Source: Chromohalobacter sp. 296-RDG (GTDB lineage Bacteria > Pseudomonadota > Gammaproteobacteria > Pseudomonadales > Halomonadaceae). Taken from it: a DNA stretch of 64,000 nt. The translations under genes were made by a program, and so were the position numbers. Location: the NCBI RefSeq assembly GCF_029889885.1, contig NZ_JARANY010000006.1, positions 51,724 through 115,723 of the forward strand, given 5' to 3'. Positions 8,293 to 16,312 of this stretch are shown in pieces. The notes under the pieces are model-generated. The model made no database searches. It was not told where the DNA came from and was given only the letters and a program-made list of their open reading frames with translations. Each line of letters starts with the position of its first letter. Position 1 is the stretch's first letter.

Positions 8293-8368
8293 TGGAGCGG
8301 GCAACGAGGCTCGAACTCGCGACCCTCAGCGTGGGAAGCTGATGCTCTACCAACTGAGCTATGCCCGC
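8293..8368 (-). tRNA. tRNA-Gly, anticodon CCC
   Basis: A complete cloverleaf of 76 bases with encoded CCA: acceptor GCGGGCA/TGCCCGC, D stem GCTC/GAGC, anticodon stem TCAGC/GCTGA around the loop TTCCCAC (anticodon CCC), and T stem GCGAG/CTCGT around TTCGAGC. It reads GGG glycine codons. Its 3' end is repeated twice immediately downstream. No integrase or mobile element lies next to it. Confidence 0.95.
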
Positions 8369-8380
8369 TCGACGCAGGGA

Positions 8381-8408
8381 TGTTAATCAAGCGAGCCAGG
8401 CTTGGCAA
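8381..8408 (-). promoter_or_regulatory. Candidate promoter of the tRNA-Gly gene
   Basis: On the minus strand TTGCCA and TTAACA are separated by 16 bases, ending about 12 bases before the mature 5' end of the tRNA. The -10 match is weak, so this is only a candidate. Confidence 0.35.
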
Positions 8409-8546
8409 GCCTGACCATGGCAGCGCTCGATAAAAAAATGCGCGAGGCGAGGGAACTTTTGCTCGCAATATGGTCTGAGTTAAAGCAAGAAACGTGATTC
8501 CAGGCAGTCGCTAGGAAATGCGTTTTGAGCTTACTGTTCTCGATTG

Positions 8547-8576
8547 ACCGCCGTGCCCTTTGTACGGCGGTTTTTT
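8547..8576 (+). terminator. Intrinsic terminator on the plus strand with no plus-strand gene before it
   Basis: An eight-base-pair perfect stem (ACCGCCGT/ACGGCGGT) with a nine-base loop is followed by TTTTTT on the plus strand only. Both neighbouring genes (tRNA-Gly and the CBS-domain gene) are on the minus strand, where no T-run follows the stem. It may end an unannotated plus-strand RNA starting around 8400-8500. Confidence 0.6.
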
Positions 8577-8593
8577 ATGCGTTGGCGTCGGCC

Positions 8594-9004
8594 TTAGCAG
8601 CGGTTGCGCATTACCAACAGGGCGCCTAAAACCTCGCGACGGGTTACCAGGCCGATGACGTGTCCGTCATCGACGACGGGATATACCTTGGGGCGTTCGC
8701 CGCGCATGGACTCGGCCAGGTCGACGATGCTCTTGTCAGGCGTTACGGTCAGCACGACTTCGCGCATCAGTTCGCCGACCAAGGATGGCTGGCCGCAGTG
8801 ATAGGCGCTATCGAGCAACTGGCCCAGCACATCCTGTTCCGAGATGAAGCCGATCAGGTGGTCTTGCGCATCGACGACTGGCGCACCGGGCAATCGGTGG
8901 CGAGCCAGACCGTCAGCGAGGACCGAGATCGAAGTGTTGGCGGTGACTCGGTAGCCATCGCCGATCATGATATCGCCGACTACGGTGGGGGATGAGCGCG
9001 TCAT
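8594..9004 (-). CDS. Stand-alone CBS-domain pair protein
   Basis: The protein has 136 residues and consists almost entirely of two CBS motifs (about residues 10-65 and 78-133). Characteristic strand-helix segments are LPGAPVVDAQDHLIGFISEQD in the first and KVYPVVDDGHVIGLVTRRE in the second. Such Bateman modules bind adenosine nucleotides and usually regulate another protein; with no catalytic domain here, the partner is unknown. GGAGG precedes the ATG at 9004. It appears monocistronic, with the plus-strand terminator at 8547-8576 beyond its 3' end. An interrupted inverted repeat (GAGAAT/ATTCTC, 9063-9079) lies upstream in the promoter region. Confidence 0.85.
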   Translation of the reverse strand: MTRSSPTVVGDIMIGDGYRVTANTSISVLADGLARHRLPGAPVVDAQDHLIGFISEQDVLGQLLDSAYHCGQPSLVGELMREVVLTVTPDKSIVDLAESMRGERPKVYPVVDDGHVIGLVTRREVLGALLVMRNRC

Positions 9005-9265
9005 GGAAGGCCTCCTTAGCGTCGACGGGCAGGACCGGATAATAGCCCTGAGCCCTGTAGTCGAGAATAGCTCATTCTCACGGTGTCATTGCAGCGCGTG
9101 GAGATTGTGTAAACGATAAAGTGGCGGCGACTTGAAAGTCGGCCTCATGCCTTCAGTAAGATAGATAAGCTATAGTGACATCGTGAGAAAGTGACGCTGC
9201 GCGGAAGTAGCGCAAACCATTGGTACGAGACGTGATAGACAGGTTTCGGCTCTTCGGGAGGCAAC

Positions 9266-9535
9266 ATGAACGCACGCGATTACTTGGCCAAGCAGGGAAT
9301 CGGCCTCGACAAGGAAGAGGACAAGCCCACCACCCTCGAGGAACAGGCTTGGGCAAGAGCCCGGGGCGCGGCAAGCCACCGCCCGCGCAGTGGTACTCCG
9401 CATGATTGGGAAGACTGGGAGCGTCACCATGACACGCTGGCCTCCGGCGCCGATGAGGTGCGCCAGAAAATCGATCCCGATGCACATTCGCATGCGCCGG
9501 GTGTCGAATATTGTGATCCTCGCGGAAAGCAATAG
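9266..9535 (+). CDS. Small hydrophilic protein of unknown function
   Basis: This 89-residue protein is strongly hydrophilic and rich in Asp, Glu, Arg and His, with no membrane segment: it starts MNARDYLAKQGIGLDKEEDK and continues through a Trp-rich stretch (HDWEDWERHHD) to a short tail. A good ribosome-binding site (GGGAGG) lies eight bases before the ATG, and codon use resembles the neighbours, so it is probably expressed. I do not recognise a family. The acidic, low-complexity composition suggests a small soluble, perhaps partly disordered protein. It stands alone between the CBS gene (opposite strand) and the Pmp3-like gene. Confidence 0.6.
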   Translation: MNARDYLAKQGIGLDKEEDKPTTLEEQAWARARGAASHRPRSGTPHDWEDWERHHDTLASGADEVRQKIDPDAHSHAPGVEYCDPRGKQ

Positions 9536-9652
9536 CCAGGCTATCTAGGCATCATGCCCTTGCGTATCATGCTAGGCGGTGAATACCACCAGTGTGGCGA
9601 CCCACGCTACCTTGAAAGACTCTGAAAGGACGCATTCACAAGGAGAGGATGT

Positions 9653-9811
9653 ATGGACATTATCCGCATAATTCTGGCTATTTTGCTGCCGCCCCTGGGG
9701 GTTTTCCTACAGGTCGGCTTCGGCCTGCATTTCTGGCTCAATATTCTGCTGACGTTGTTGGGGTATATTCCCGGCATCGTCCACGCTGTCTGGATCATCG
9801 CCACGCGCTGA
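9653..9811 (+). CDS. Pmp3/YqaE-family membrane peptide
   Basis: This 52-residue peptide consists of two hydrophobic helices: MDIIRIILAILLPPLGVFLQ then VGFGLHFWLNILLTLLGYIP, ending GIVHAVWIIATR. The LPPLGVFLQ-G...FWLN-LLTLLGY-PG-HA pattern is the hallmark of the Pmp3/YqaE/UPF0057 family, proteolipids induced by salt, cold and membrane stress that influence membrane potential and cation tolerance. AGGAGAGG precedes the ATG at 9653. A perfect hairpin at 9864-9893 closes the transcript. A role in salt stress would suit a halophile but is inferred only from the family. Confidence 0.9.
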   Translation: MDIIRIILAILLPPLGVFLQVGFGLHFWLNILLTLLGYIPGIVHAVWIIATR

Positions 9812-9863
9812 CAGGTGTGGCGCCGTCGAGATGGCGCCCATGCCTTATGGTCATCCTGAGCAA

Positions 9864-9893
9864 CGAGCCCGCCTAGGCGGGCTCGTCTCGTTT
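9864..9893 (+). terminator. Terminator after the Pmp3-like gene
   Basis: A 22-base perfect palindrome (10-base-pair arms CGAGCCCGCC/GGCGGGCTCG) is followed by a T-rich stretch, between the Pmp3-like gene and fimV. Confidence 0.65.
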
Positions 9894-9973
9894 GGGTAGT
9901 GCCTAGTATGAGGTGGCTGGTTAAAAGATATGGTAAAACTCAAACTATCGTTGACGTCGTTCTTGAGGATTCC

Positions 9974-11632
9974 ATGCTGCGCAAGATTGCTCTGGCATTG
10001 TGCCTGGTCGTGATAAGCCCCGTGGCACTAGGGGTAAGCGTGGGCGCGCCGCAGGTCACCTCGTATCTCAATCAGCCCTTGCGCGCCGAACTGGCGCTGT
10101 CCGGTGTCGGCGATATCGATCCCCAGCGACTCAAGGTGCGTCTGGCGGATGACGGTGCCTTCGAAGCGGCGGGGATGGACGAGAGGGCACTAGAAATGCC
10201 GCTGAATGTCGCGCTATCGCGCGATACCACGCCGCCACGCATCACGATCAGCAGTCAGGCGTCGGTGGGGCGCGCCTATCTCGAATTATTGCTGGAGGTG
10301 TCATGGCCGCAAGGGCGTATCCAGCAGCCGGTGACATTGTTGCTCGATCCGCCTGGCTACGCCTTGTCGAGTTCTCCCGGTGCGTCGCAGACAACGCAGG
10401 ATGATGCCTCGACATGGCAAGCCAATGCTTCGATGTCTTCTCGTGCGAACTCTCAGCCCCAGTCCGAGGCGCCACAGGGCGTTGTCGGGACGGGTCCCGA
10501 GGGGGCCGAGGCTTCACGTCCTGCATCGTCGGGCGCCACTTCATCGAGTCAGCGTACAGGAGAAGCCGATTCGCGGCGTGCGGCCGAGCTGGAGGCGGCA
10601 CTGCAAGCGCTGCGCGTACGCGTAGCCTACGTCGAGCGGGAGCGTGATGCGCTGGCCGAGCGCCTTGAAGCACTCTCGATGCTACCGCCGGTCGATGTCA
10701 CCGGCGTGGCAGCGTTGCTGGCACAGACGGCGTTCGATACCTCATCGGCGCCGTCCGTCGAGCAGGCAGCATCCATCAGCGACGAAACGCCTCCGAATGC
10801 TGCCCAGCGTGATGAAGCGTCGTCATCCTGGTTGGGGCCATTGCAGGCGGGGCTACTGATCGTACTGGCGGCATTGCTGGCGCTCTGGGGATGGCAGCGT
10901 TGGCGTACCGGCCGCGAAGCGACCTACCAGGATATGACGGCGCGGTTGGGGACGACGCAGTCCGCCGCCAAGACGCGCCCGATCTTGAGCGACGATGATG
11001 TACCCGAGACGGCCACCATCGACGAGGCCGACATTTATATCGCCTATGGTCGTTATACCCAGGCGCGCGAATGGCTGCAGGCGCGTCTGGCGGTACAGGA
11101 AAATGCCGAGTTACGTCTCAAATTGCTGTCGGTGTTGGGCGAGCTGGGTGAGCTCAATGTATTGGAGCGGGAGGCTGAGTGCTTTGCGTCGTCGGTCAGT
11201 GATGAAACGCATCGCGAGGTCGAGGCCTTGGTGACGCATTATCGTCAAGTCGTCGCCACGCAAGCCGCGAGTGTGTCGCATGAGTCGGTGGCGTCTTCCC
11301 CCGAGATGGATCCACTATTCGCAGGCGCCTCGGTGCCTGCCGACAGCGCCAAGTCCGAGACGCCCCATGATGAAACGGATGAGGAGGCGGTAACGCCTGC
11401 CGTACGCCCCGACGAGGAGGCCGCGCCGCTCGACTTCAACCCGCCCGAGGTTCCCGACGCGCCTGCACGACTGGATTATCAGTTGCCCGAGGTAGAGCCC
11501 TCCGCGGGGGCCGAGTCGCACGATGATTCAAGCGAGTCACCACATGATGTTGCGCATTGGGAGGTCGAGGAAGTGGCGTTCGAACCCTCGCATCTGGATA
11601 ATGGGCGCGTCGATGGGGCGCCAAGACGCTGA
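9974..11632 (+). CDS. FimV/HubP-like inner-membrane protein (shortened)
   Basis: The product has 552 residues. A signal or anchor helix (MLRKIALALCLVV) precedes the conserved FimV N-terminal domain (QVTSYLNQPLRAELALSG, VSWPQGRIQQPVTLLLDPPG). Next come a Ser/Ala/Gln linker, a coiled coil (about 200-235), a membrane helix (about 287-307), a TPR-like segment (IYIAYGRYTQAREWLQARL) and an acidic tail. FimV/HubP proteins organise the cell pole, pili and chemoreceptors. It is much shorter than Pseudomonas FimV: I see no LysM motif, and the usual C-terminal FimV domain is missing. Position directly ahead of truA-trpF is the same as in Pseudomonas, supporting orthology. The start at 9974 is chosen because GAGG lies upstream and a signal sequence follows. 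Confidence 0.82.
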   Translation: MLRKIALALCLVVISPVALGVSVGAPQVTSYLNQPLRAELALSGVGDIDPQRLKVRLADDGAFEAAGMDERALEMPLNVALSRDTTPPRITISSQASVGRAYLELLLEVSWPQGRIQQPVTLLLDPPGYALSSSPGASQTTQDDASTWQANASMSSRANSQPQSEAPQGVVGTGPEGAEASRPASSGATSSSQRTGEADSRRAAELEAALQALRVRVAYVERERDALAERLEALSMLPPVDVTGVAALLAQTAFDTSSAPSVEQAASISDETPPNAAQRDEASSSWLGPLQAGLLIVLAALLALWGWQRWRTGREATYQDMTARLGTTQSAAKTRPILSDDDVPETATIDEADIYIAYGRYTQAREWLQARLAVQENAELRLKLLSVLGELGELNVLEREAECFASSVSDETHREVEALVTHYRQVVATQAASVSHESVASSPEMDPLFAGASVPADSAKSETPHDETDEEAVTPAVRPDEEAAPLDFNPPEVPDAPARLDYQLPEVEPSAGAESHDDSSESPHDVAHWEVEEVAFEPSHLDNGRVDGAPRR

Positions 11633-11692
11633 AGTCAAGCTTCATGCCCAGCCTCCACTTGACATGCCCAAGACTCAACGTGACGGATATCG

Positions 11693-12619
11693 ATGGCCTT
11701 CTTCGAATTCCAGGATGACTGCCAGCCGCTGGAAGGACGCATTGCACTCGGTGTCGAGTACGATGGCAGTGCGTACTGTGGCTGGCAGCGCCTCACACAA
11801 GCGCCTTCGGTGCAGGCAGCGCTGGAAGCGGCGCTTTCGAAGATTGCCAATACGCCGGTGCAAGCGCTGTGTAGCGGGCGCACCGATACTGGTGTGCATG
11901 CCACGCGCCAGGTGGTGCACTTCGATGCACCGGTGGCTCGTACGCAAAAAGCCTGGCTGTTCGGCACCAATGCCAAATTGCCGCGGGATATTGCGGTGCG
12001 CTGGGTGGTGCCGGTCGCCGATGATTTTCATGCGCGACTCTCGGCCTTGGCGCGGCGCTATCGTTACGTGATCTTCAATCAGCCATCGCGGCCGGTGCTC
12101 GAACGCGCCAATGTGACCTGGTGCCGTGAGCCGCTGGACGCCGAGCGCATGCATGCCGCCGCCCAAGCGTTGATCGGCGAGCACGATTTTTCGAGTTTCC
12201 GCGCCGCGGGTTGCCAGTCGAAAAGCGCCCATCGCCATGTGCATTTCATCGAGGTACGACGCTATGGACAGATGGTCGTCCTCGACATTCAGGCCAACGC
12301 GTTCTTGCATCACATGATCCGCAATATCGCCGGCGCGCTGATGGCCGTCGGACGCGGCGATCATCCGACGAACTATCCTGGCGAGCTGTTGGCGCTGCGT
12401 GATCGAACGCAGGGCAATGTCACGGCGCCGGGCTGCGGACTGCACTTCGTCGATGTGTACTACGATGAGCGCTTCGAATTGCCACAAGAGCCACTTGGCC
12501 CGAACATGCTGGCGTTCGTCGGGGAGTGGAGTGGCGAGCGCACGCTGCCGGATAGTGAGTGGGCGCGTGCGCGTCGCCAGCGCCGCGTCTATCCACCGCG
12601 TCGGGAGATGTCGTCATGA
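11693..12619 (+). CDS. truA: tRNA pseudouridine(38-40) synthase TruA
   Basis: TruA isomerises uridines 38-40 in the anticodon stem of many tRNAs. The 308-residue product has the TruA core: GVEYDGSAYCGWQRL near the N-terminus, the catalytic Asp in SGRTDTGVHATRQVVHFD, and the C-terminal FLHHMIRNIAGALMAVGRG motif. About 35 residues at the ends extend beyond the E. coli enzyme, mainly at the C-terminus. Its TGA overlaps the ATG of trpF (ATGA), so the two are translationally coupled. The gap to fimV is only 60 bases, consistent with one transcript. Confidence 0.96.
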   Translation: MAFFEFQDDCQPLEGRIALGVEYDGSAYCGWQRLTQAPSVQAALEAALSKIANTPVQALCSGRTDTGVHATRQVVHFDAPVARTQKAWLFGTNAKLPRDIAVRWVVPVADDFHARLSALARRYRYVIFNQPSRPVLERANVTWCREPLDAERMHAAAQALIGEHDFSSFRAAGCQSKSAHRHVHFIEVRRYGQMVVLDIQANAFLHHMIRNIAGALMAVGRGDHPTNYPGELLALRDRTQGNVTAPGCGLHFVDVYYDERFELPQEPLGPNMLAFVGEWSGERTLPDSEWARARRQRRVYPPRREMSS

Positions 12620-13251
12620 AGGCGCCGATGCAACGAACGCGTGTCAAGATCTGCGGCCTGACGCGTGAGGACGATATCCAGGCGGCAGTGGCGGCGGGTG
12701 CCGATGCGCTGGGCTTCGTGATGTGGCCTGGCAGTGCGCGGGCTATCGACGAAGCGCGCCTGGCGCAGCTATCGGCGTGCGTGCCGCCCTTCGTGACACG
12801 CGTAGGGTTGTTCGTCGACCAGCCGCCGGACGAGATTCGGCGTTGCGCGCGGCATCTTGATTTGGTGCAGTTGCATGGTGACGAGACCGCCGAGGCGTGT
12901 GCGCATCTGGATATCCCTTGGATCAAGGCCTTGCGCATGCGCGACGGACTCGACTTGCACGCCGAGGCGGCGCGCTATGCCGGCGCGCGCGGCCTGCTGC
13001 TGGATGCTTACCGTCCCGGCATGCCGGGAGGAACGGGCGAGACCTTTGACTGGTCGCGAATCCCCGCAAACCTGGCAAAACCTGTTATTCTCGCAGGAGG
13101 CTTGACGGCAACCAATGTTGCCGAAGCCATTCAGCGAGTGTGGCCCTACGCCGTCGATGTCTCGGGAGGCGTCGAGGCGGTCAAGGGCATCAAGGACTCC
13201 GCGCGCATCCGGGCATTTCTGTCCCAAGTGTCCCATACCCAAGCCCCATAG
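12616..13251 (+). CDS. trpF: Phosphoribosylanthranilate isomerase TrpF
   Basis: TrpF converts N-(5'-phosphoribosyl)anthranilate to CdRP in tryptophan synthesis. This 211-residue single-domain barrel carries the catalytic Cys in [11 protein letters not shown] and the catalytic Asp in [20 protein letters not shown], with phosphate-binding [13 protein letters not shown] and DVSGGVE near the end. The start at 12616 overlaps the truA stop and has GGGAG upstream. It is separate from TrpC, as in Pseudomonas, rather than fused as in E. coli. The stop lies 11 bases before trpB. Confidence 0.96.
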   Translation: MKAPMQRTRVKICGLTREDDIQAAVAAGADALGFVMWPGSARAIDEARLAQLSACVPPFVTRVGLFVDQPPDEIRRCARHLDLVQLHGDETAEACAHLDIPWIKALRMRDGLDLHAEAARYAGARGLLLDAYRPGMPGGTGETFDWSRIPANLAKPVILAGGLTATNVAEAIQRVWPYAVDVSGGVEAVKGIKDSARIRAFLSQVSHTQAP

Positions 13252-13262
13252 AGGTGTCATTC

Positions 13263-14477
13263 GTGACCAAGTTCAGCGACCTGACCCGACTGCCGGACGC
13301 CCAAGGCCATTTTGGCCCTTACGGTGGCCGGTTCGTCTCGGAGACTCTGAGCTTCGCCCTGGAAGAGTTGGAGAAGGTTTACATGAGCCTTCGTGACGAT
13401 GCCGATTTCCAGGCCGATTTCGACCGTGATCTGGCCCATTACGTGGGCCGCCCGTCTCCGCTGTACCACGCTGAACGATGGTCCGAAAAGCTTGGTGGTG
13501 CGCAGATCTGGCTCAAGCGCGAAGATCTCAATCACACCGGCGCCCATAAGGTGAACAACACCATTGGCCAGGCGCTGCTCGCCAAGAAAAGCGGCAAGCC
13601 GCGTGTCATCGCCGAGACCGGTGCTGGTCAGCATGGCGTGGCCACCGCCACCGTGGCGGCACGACTAGGCCTCAAGTGCGAGATCTACATGGGGGCCGAG
13701 GACGTCGAGCGTCAGAAGCTCAACGTTTATCGCATGCGCCTTCTGGGGGCCGAGGTGCACCCGGTCGAGTCCGGGTCGCGAACCCTCAAGGACGCCATGA
13801 ACGAGGCGCTGCGCGACTGGGTGACCAATGTCGACGATACCTTCTATATCATCGGCACCGTGGCGGGGCCGCATCCCTATCCCGCTATGGTGCGCGATTT
13901 CACCGCAGTGATCGGTCGCGAGGCGCGCAAGCAGAGCTTGGCACAAATTGGTCGCCTGCCCGATGCCCTGGTGGCCTGCGTAGGGGGCGGCTCCAATGCC
14001 ATCGGCCTTTTCTATCCGTTCCTCGAGGACGAAGAAGTGGCCATGGTGGGCGTCGAGGCCGGTGGCGACGGTGTCGAAACTGGGCGTCACGCCGCACCGT
14101 TGACTGGCAATGCCCCCAGCGGTGTGCTGCATGGCAATCGGACCTATCTGATGTCCGACGCGAGTGGCCAAGTATCGGAGACGCACTCGATTTCCGCCGG
14201 TCTCGACTATCCTGGAGTCGGCCCCGAGCACGCACTGTGGAAGGATGTGGGGCGCGTCAGCTACGTGGCCGCCAACGACGATGCAGTGCTCGAGGCGTTT
14301 CGCGAGTTGACCTGCATCGAGGGCATCATGCCCGCGTTGGAATCGGCTCATGCGCTGGCCCATGCCAAGGTGATGGCGGCCTCCATGCGCCCCGATCAGC
14401 ACATCGTCGTCAATCTTTCCGGGCGTGGTGACAAGGATATTCACACGGTGGCCAAGCTCGACGGTCTGGAATTTTGA
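13263..14477 (+). CDS. trpB: Tryptophan synthase beta chain TrpB
   Basis: TrpB condenses indole with serine using PLP to make tryptophan. The 404-residue product starts with the conserved [14 protein letters not shown] and has the PLP lysine in [20 protein letters not shown] and the phosphate-binding GGGSNAIG. I choose the GTG at 13263 because GAGGTG lies six bases upstream; a second GTG at 13254 is possible but has no ribosome-binding site. Its TGA (14475-14477) lies two bases before the trpA ATG, as expected for subunits made in equal amounts. No leader peptide or attenuator is visible ahead of trpFBA. Confidence 0.96.
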   Translation: MTKFSDLTRLPDAQGHFGPYGGRFVSETLSFALEELEKVYMSLRDDADFQADFDRDLAHYVGRPSPLYHAERWSEKLGGAQIWLKREDLNHTGAHKVNNTIGQALLAKKSGKPRVIAETGAGQHGVATATVAARLGLKCEIYMGAEDVERQKLNVYRMRLLGAEVHPVESGSRTLKDAMNEALRDWVTNVDDTFYIIGTVAGPHPYPAMVRDFTAVIGREARKQSLAQIGRLPDALVACVGGGSNAIGLFYPFLEDEEVAMVGVEAGGDGVETGRHAAPLTGNAPSGVLHGNRTYLMSDASGQVSETHSISAGLDYPGVGPEHALWKDVGRVSYVAANDDAVLEAFRELTCIEGIMPALESAHALAHAKVMAASMRPDQHIVVNLSGRGDKDIHTVAKLDGLEF

Positions 14478-14479
14478 GC

Positions 14480-15289
14480 ATGACTATGAATCGTATCGAT
14501 CAACGTTTTGCGGCGCTCAAGACTCAGTCGCGCCGCGCCTTGATTCCGTATATCACCGCCGGTGACCCCGCGCCGCAGTATACCGTTGGCTTCATGCACG
14601 CCTGCGTCGAGGCGGGCGCCGATGTGCTGGAATTGGGCGTGCCATTTTCCGATCCCATGGCCGATGGCCCGGTGATCCAGAAAGCTTGCGCGCGCGCGCT
14701 CAAGCATGGGACGCGTCTGGCCGATGTGCTCGACATGGTTGCGTCGTTTCGCGAGACCGACCAGGTGACCCCGGTAGTGTTGATGGGATATCTCAATCCC
14801 ATCGAGCGCATGGGCTACGAGGCGTTCGTACAGCGTGCGCGTGAGGTGGGCGTCGACGGCGTGCTGATGGTCGACATGCCGCCTGAGGAAGCCACGGCGA
14901 TAGCGCCGCTGTTCACCGAGCACGGTTTGCAGTCGATCTTCCTGCTGGCCCCTACCACTTCGTCCTCCCGGGCCGCTACAATATGTGCGCACGGCGAAGG
15001 TTATTTGTACTATGTATCACTCAAGGGTGTGACTGGCGCCGCATCGCTGGATGTCGAGGCCGTGGCGCGACAGTTGGCGCCACTACGCGAGATGACCGAT
15101 TTGCCGTTATGTGTCGGCTTCGGCATTCGCGATGGCGAGACCGCTGCGGCGGTCGGCCAGGTAGCCGATGGTGTCATCGTCGGTAGTGCACTGGTGTCGC
15201 GTATCGCCGAAAATGCGGAACGTCCCGAGGTCATACCGGCGGCGCTCAAGGCTGTGCTTGGCGACATGCGTGATGCGCTGGATCGCTGA
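14480..15289 (+). CDS. trpA: Tryptophan synthase alpha chain TrpA
   Basis: TrpA cleaves indole-3-glycerol phosphate and channels indole to TrpB. The protein has 269 residues with the catalytic Glu and Asp in [17 protein letters not shown], the VDMPPEEA segment, and the phosphate-binding [13 protein letters not shown] and [10 protein letters not shown]. Two in-frame ATGs occur at 14480 and 14486; spacing from the weak GGA at 14468 favours the first. The gene follows trpB directly. After it, 90 bases separate it from accD. Confidence 0.96.
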   Translation: MTMNRIDQRFAALKTQSRRALIPYITAGDPAPQYTVGFMHACVEAGADVLELGVPFSDPMADGPVIQKACARALKHGTRLADVLDMVASFRETDQVTPVVLMGYLNPIERMGYEAFVQRAREVGVDGVLMVDMPPEEATAIAPLFTEHGLQSIFLLAPTTSSSRAATICAHGEGYLYYVSLKGVTGAASLDVEAVARQLAPLREMTDLPLCVGFGIRDGETAAAVGQVADGVIVGSALVSRIAENAERPEVIPAALKAVLGDMRDALDR

Positions 15290-15379
15290 GATGGTCATGC
15301 GGGCCCCTATTATTCGCTGTATTGGGCCACGGATGTGGCTCGATGCGTCAGACAAGCAACACGGAAGCGTCTCGGAACC

Positions 15380-16312
15380 ATGAGCTGGCTAGACAAAATT
15401 GTGCCGTCGATGAGCCGTACCCAGCGAACCGATCGCCGGAAAAGCGTGCCGGATGGCCTGTGGCGTAAGTGCCCCAATTGCGAGGCGGTGCTCTATCTTC
15501 CCGAGTTGGAGCGCCATCAAAGCGTGTGCCCCAAGTGCGATCACCATCTGCGCCTGACGGCACGCAAACGACTCAACTGGTTTCTGGATACGGAAGGTCG
15601 CGAGGAGATCGCCACCGACCTGCAACCCAGCGATCGACTCAAGTTCCGCGACTCCAAAAAGTACAAGGATCGTTTGGCGGCGGCCCAGAAAGCTACCGAC
15701 GAAAACGATGCCTTGATTGCCATGCGCGGTAAGCTCGATGGCTTACCGGTGGTTGCGGTGGCGTTTGAATTCAGCTTCATGGGTGGTTCCATGGGGGCCG
15801 TGGTAGGCGAGAAGTTCGTGCGTGCCGCGACCCAGGCGCTGGAAGAAGGCGTACCGCTGGTCTGCTTCGCCGCATCTGGCGGTGCCCGCATGCAGGAGGC
15901 GCTTTTCTCGTTGATGCAGATGGCCAAGACATCTGCAGTCTTGGAAAAGCTCAAGCAGGCGGGCGTGCCCTACATGTCGGTGTTGACCGACCCTGTCTTC
16001 GGCGGAGTGTCCGCGTCACTGGCGATGCTGGGTGATCTCAATATCGCCGAGCCCAATGCCTTGATCGGGTTCGCTGGGCCGCGTGTCATTGAGCAGACCG
16101 TGCGCGAGCAATTGCCGGAAGGCTTCCAGCGCAGCGAATTCCTGCTCGAGCACGGCACCGTGGACATGATCGTGCATCGTCATGATATGCGTGAGCAGTT
16201 GGGCGGCGTCATGCGTAAGCTGACGCATCAGCCGCGTCTCGGCCAGGATAATCAGGCCGACGAAACGCCGACCCAGAGCACATTGGACGAGTTCTCCCAG
16301 GCCGATCACTGA
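15380..16312 (+). CDS. accD: Acetyl-CoA carboxylase carboxyltransferase beta subunit AccD
   Basis: AccD, with AccA, transfers CO2 from biotin to acetyl-CoA to form malonyl-CoA for fatty acid synthesis. The 310-residue protein has the N-terminal four-Cys zinc ribbon (CPNCEAVLY ... [10 protein letters not shown]) and the carboxyltransferase core ([50 protein letters not shown]). I place the start at 15380 ([10 protein letters not shown]), the usual N-terminus; an upstream in-frame GTG-type extension is not conserved. Its TGA abuts the folC ATG with no gap. Confidence 0.96.
   Translation: MSWLDKIVPSMSRTQRTDRRKSVPDGLWRKCPNCEAVLYLPELERHQSVCPKCDHHLRLTARKRLNWFLDTEGREEIATDLQPSDRLKFRDSKKYKDRLAAAQKATDENDALIAMRGKLDGLPVVAVAFEFSFMGGSMGAVVGEKFVRAATQALEEGVPLVCFAASGGARMQEALFSLMQMAKTSAVLEKLKQAGVPYMSVLTDPVFGGVSASLAMLGDLNIAEPNALIGFAGPRVIEQTVREQLPEGFQRSEFLLEHGTVDMIVHRHDMREQLGGVMRKLTHQPRLGQDNQADETPTQSTLDEFSQADH

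Noticed and set aside
8120..8368. tRNA-Gly repeats as attachment sites of an integrated element
   Set aside because: The copies are only 79 and 94 bases apart with no integrase, phage or plasmid genes between or next to them.
7715..8468. Overlapping minus-strand frames across the tRNA and repeats
   Set aside because: They read through the tRNA-Gly and its repeated 3' ends; the translated repeats are low-complexity and not conserved protein.
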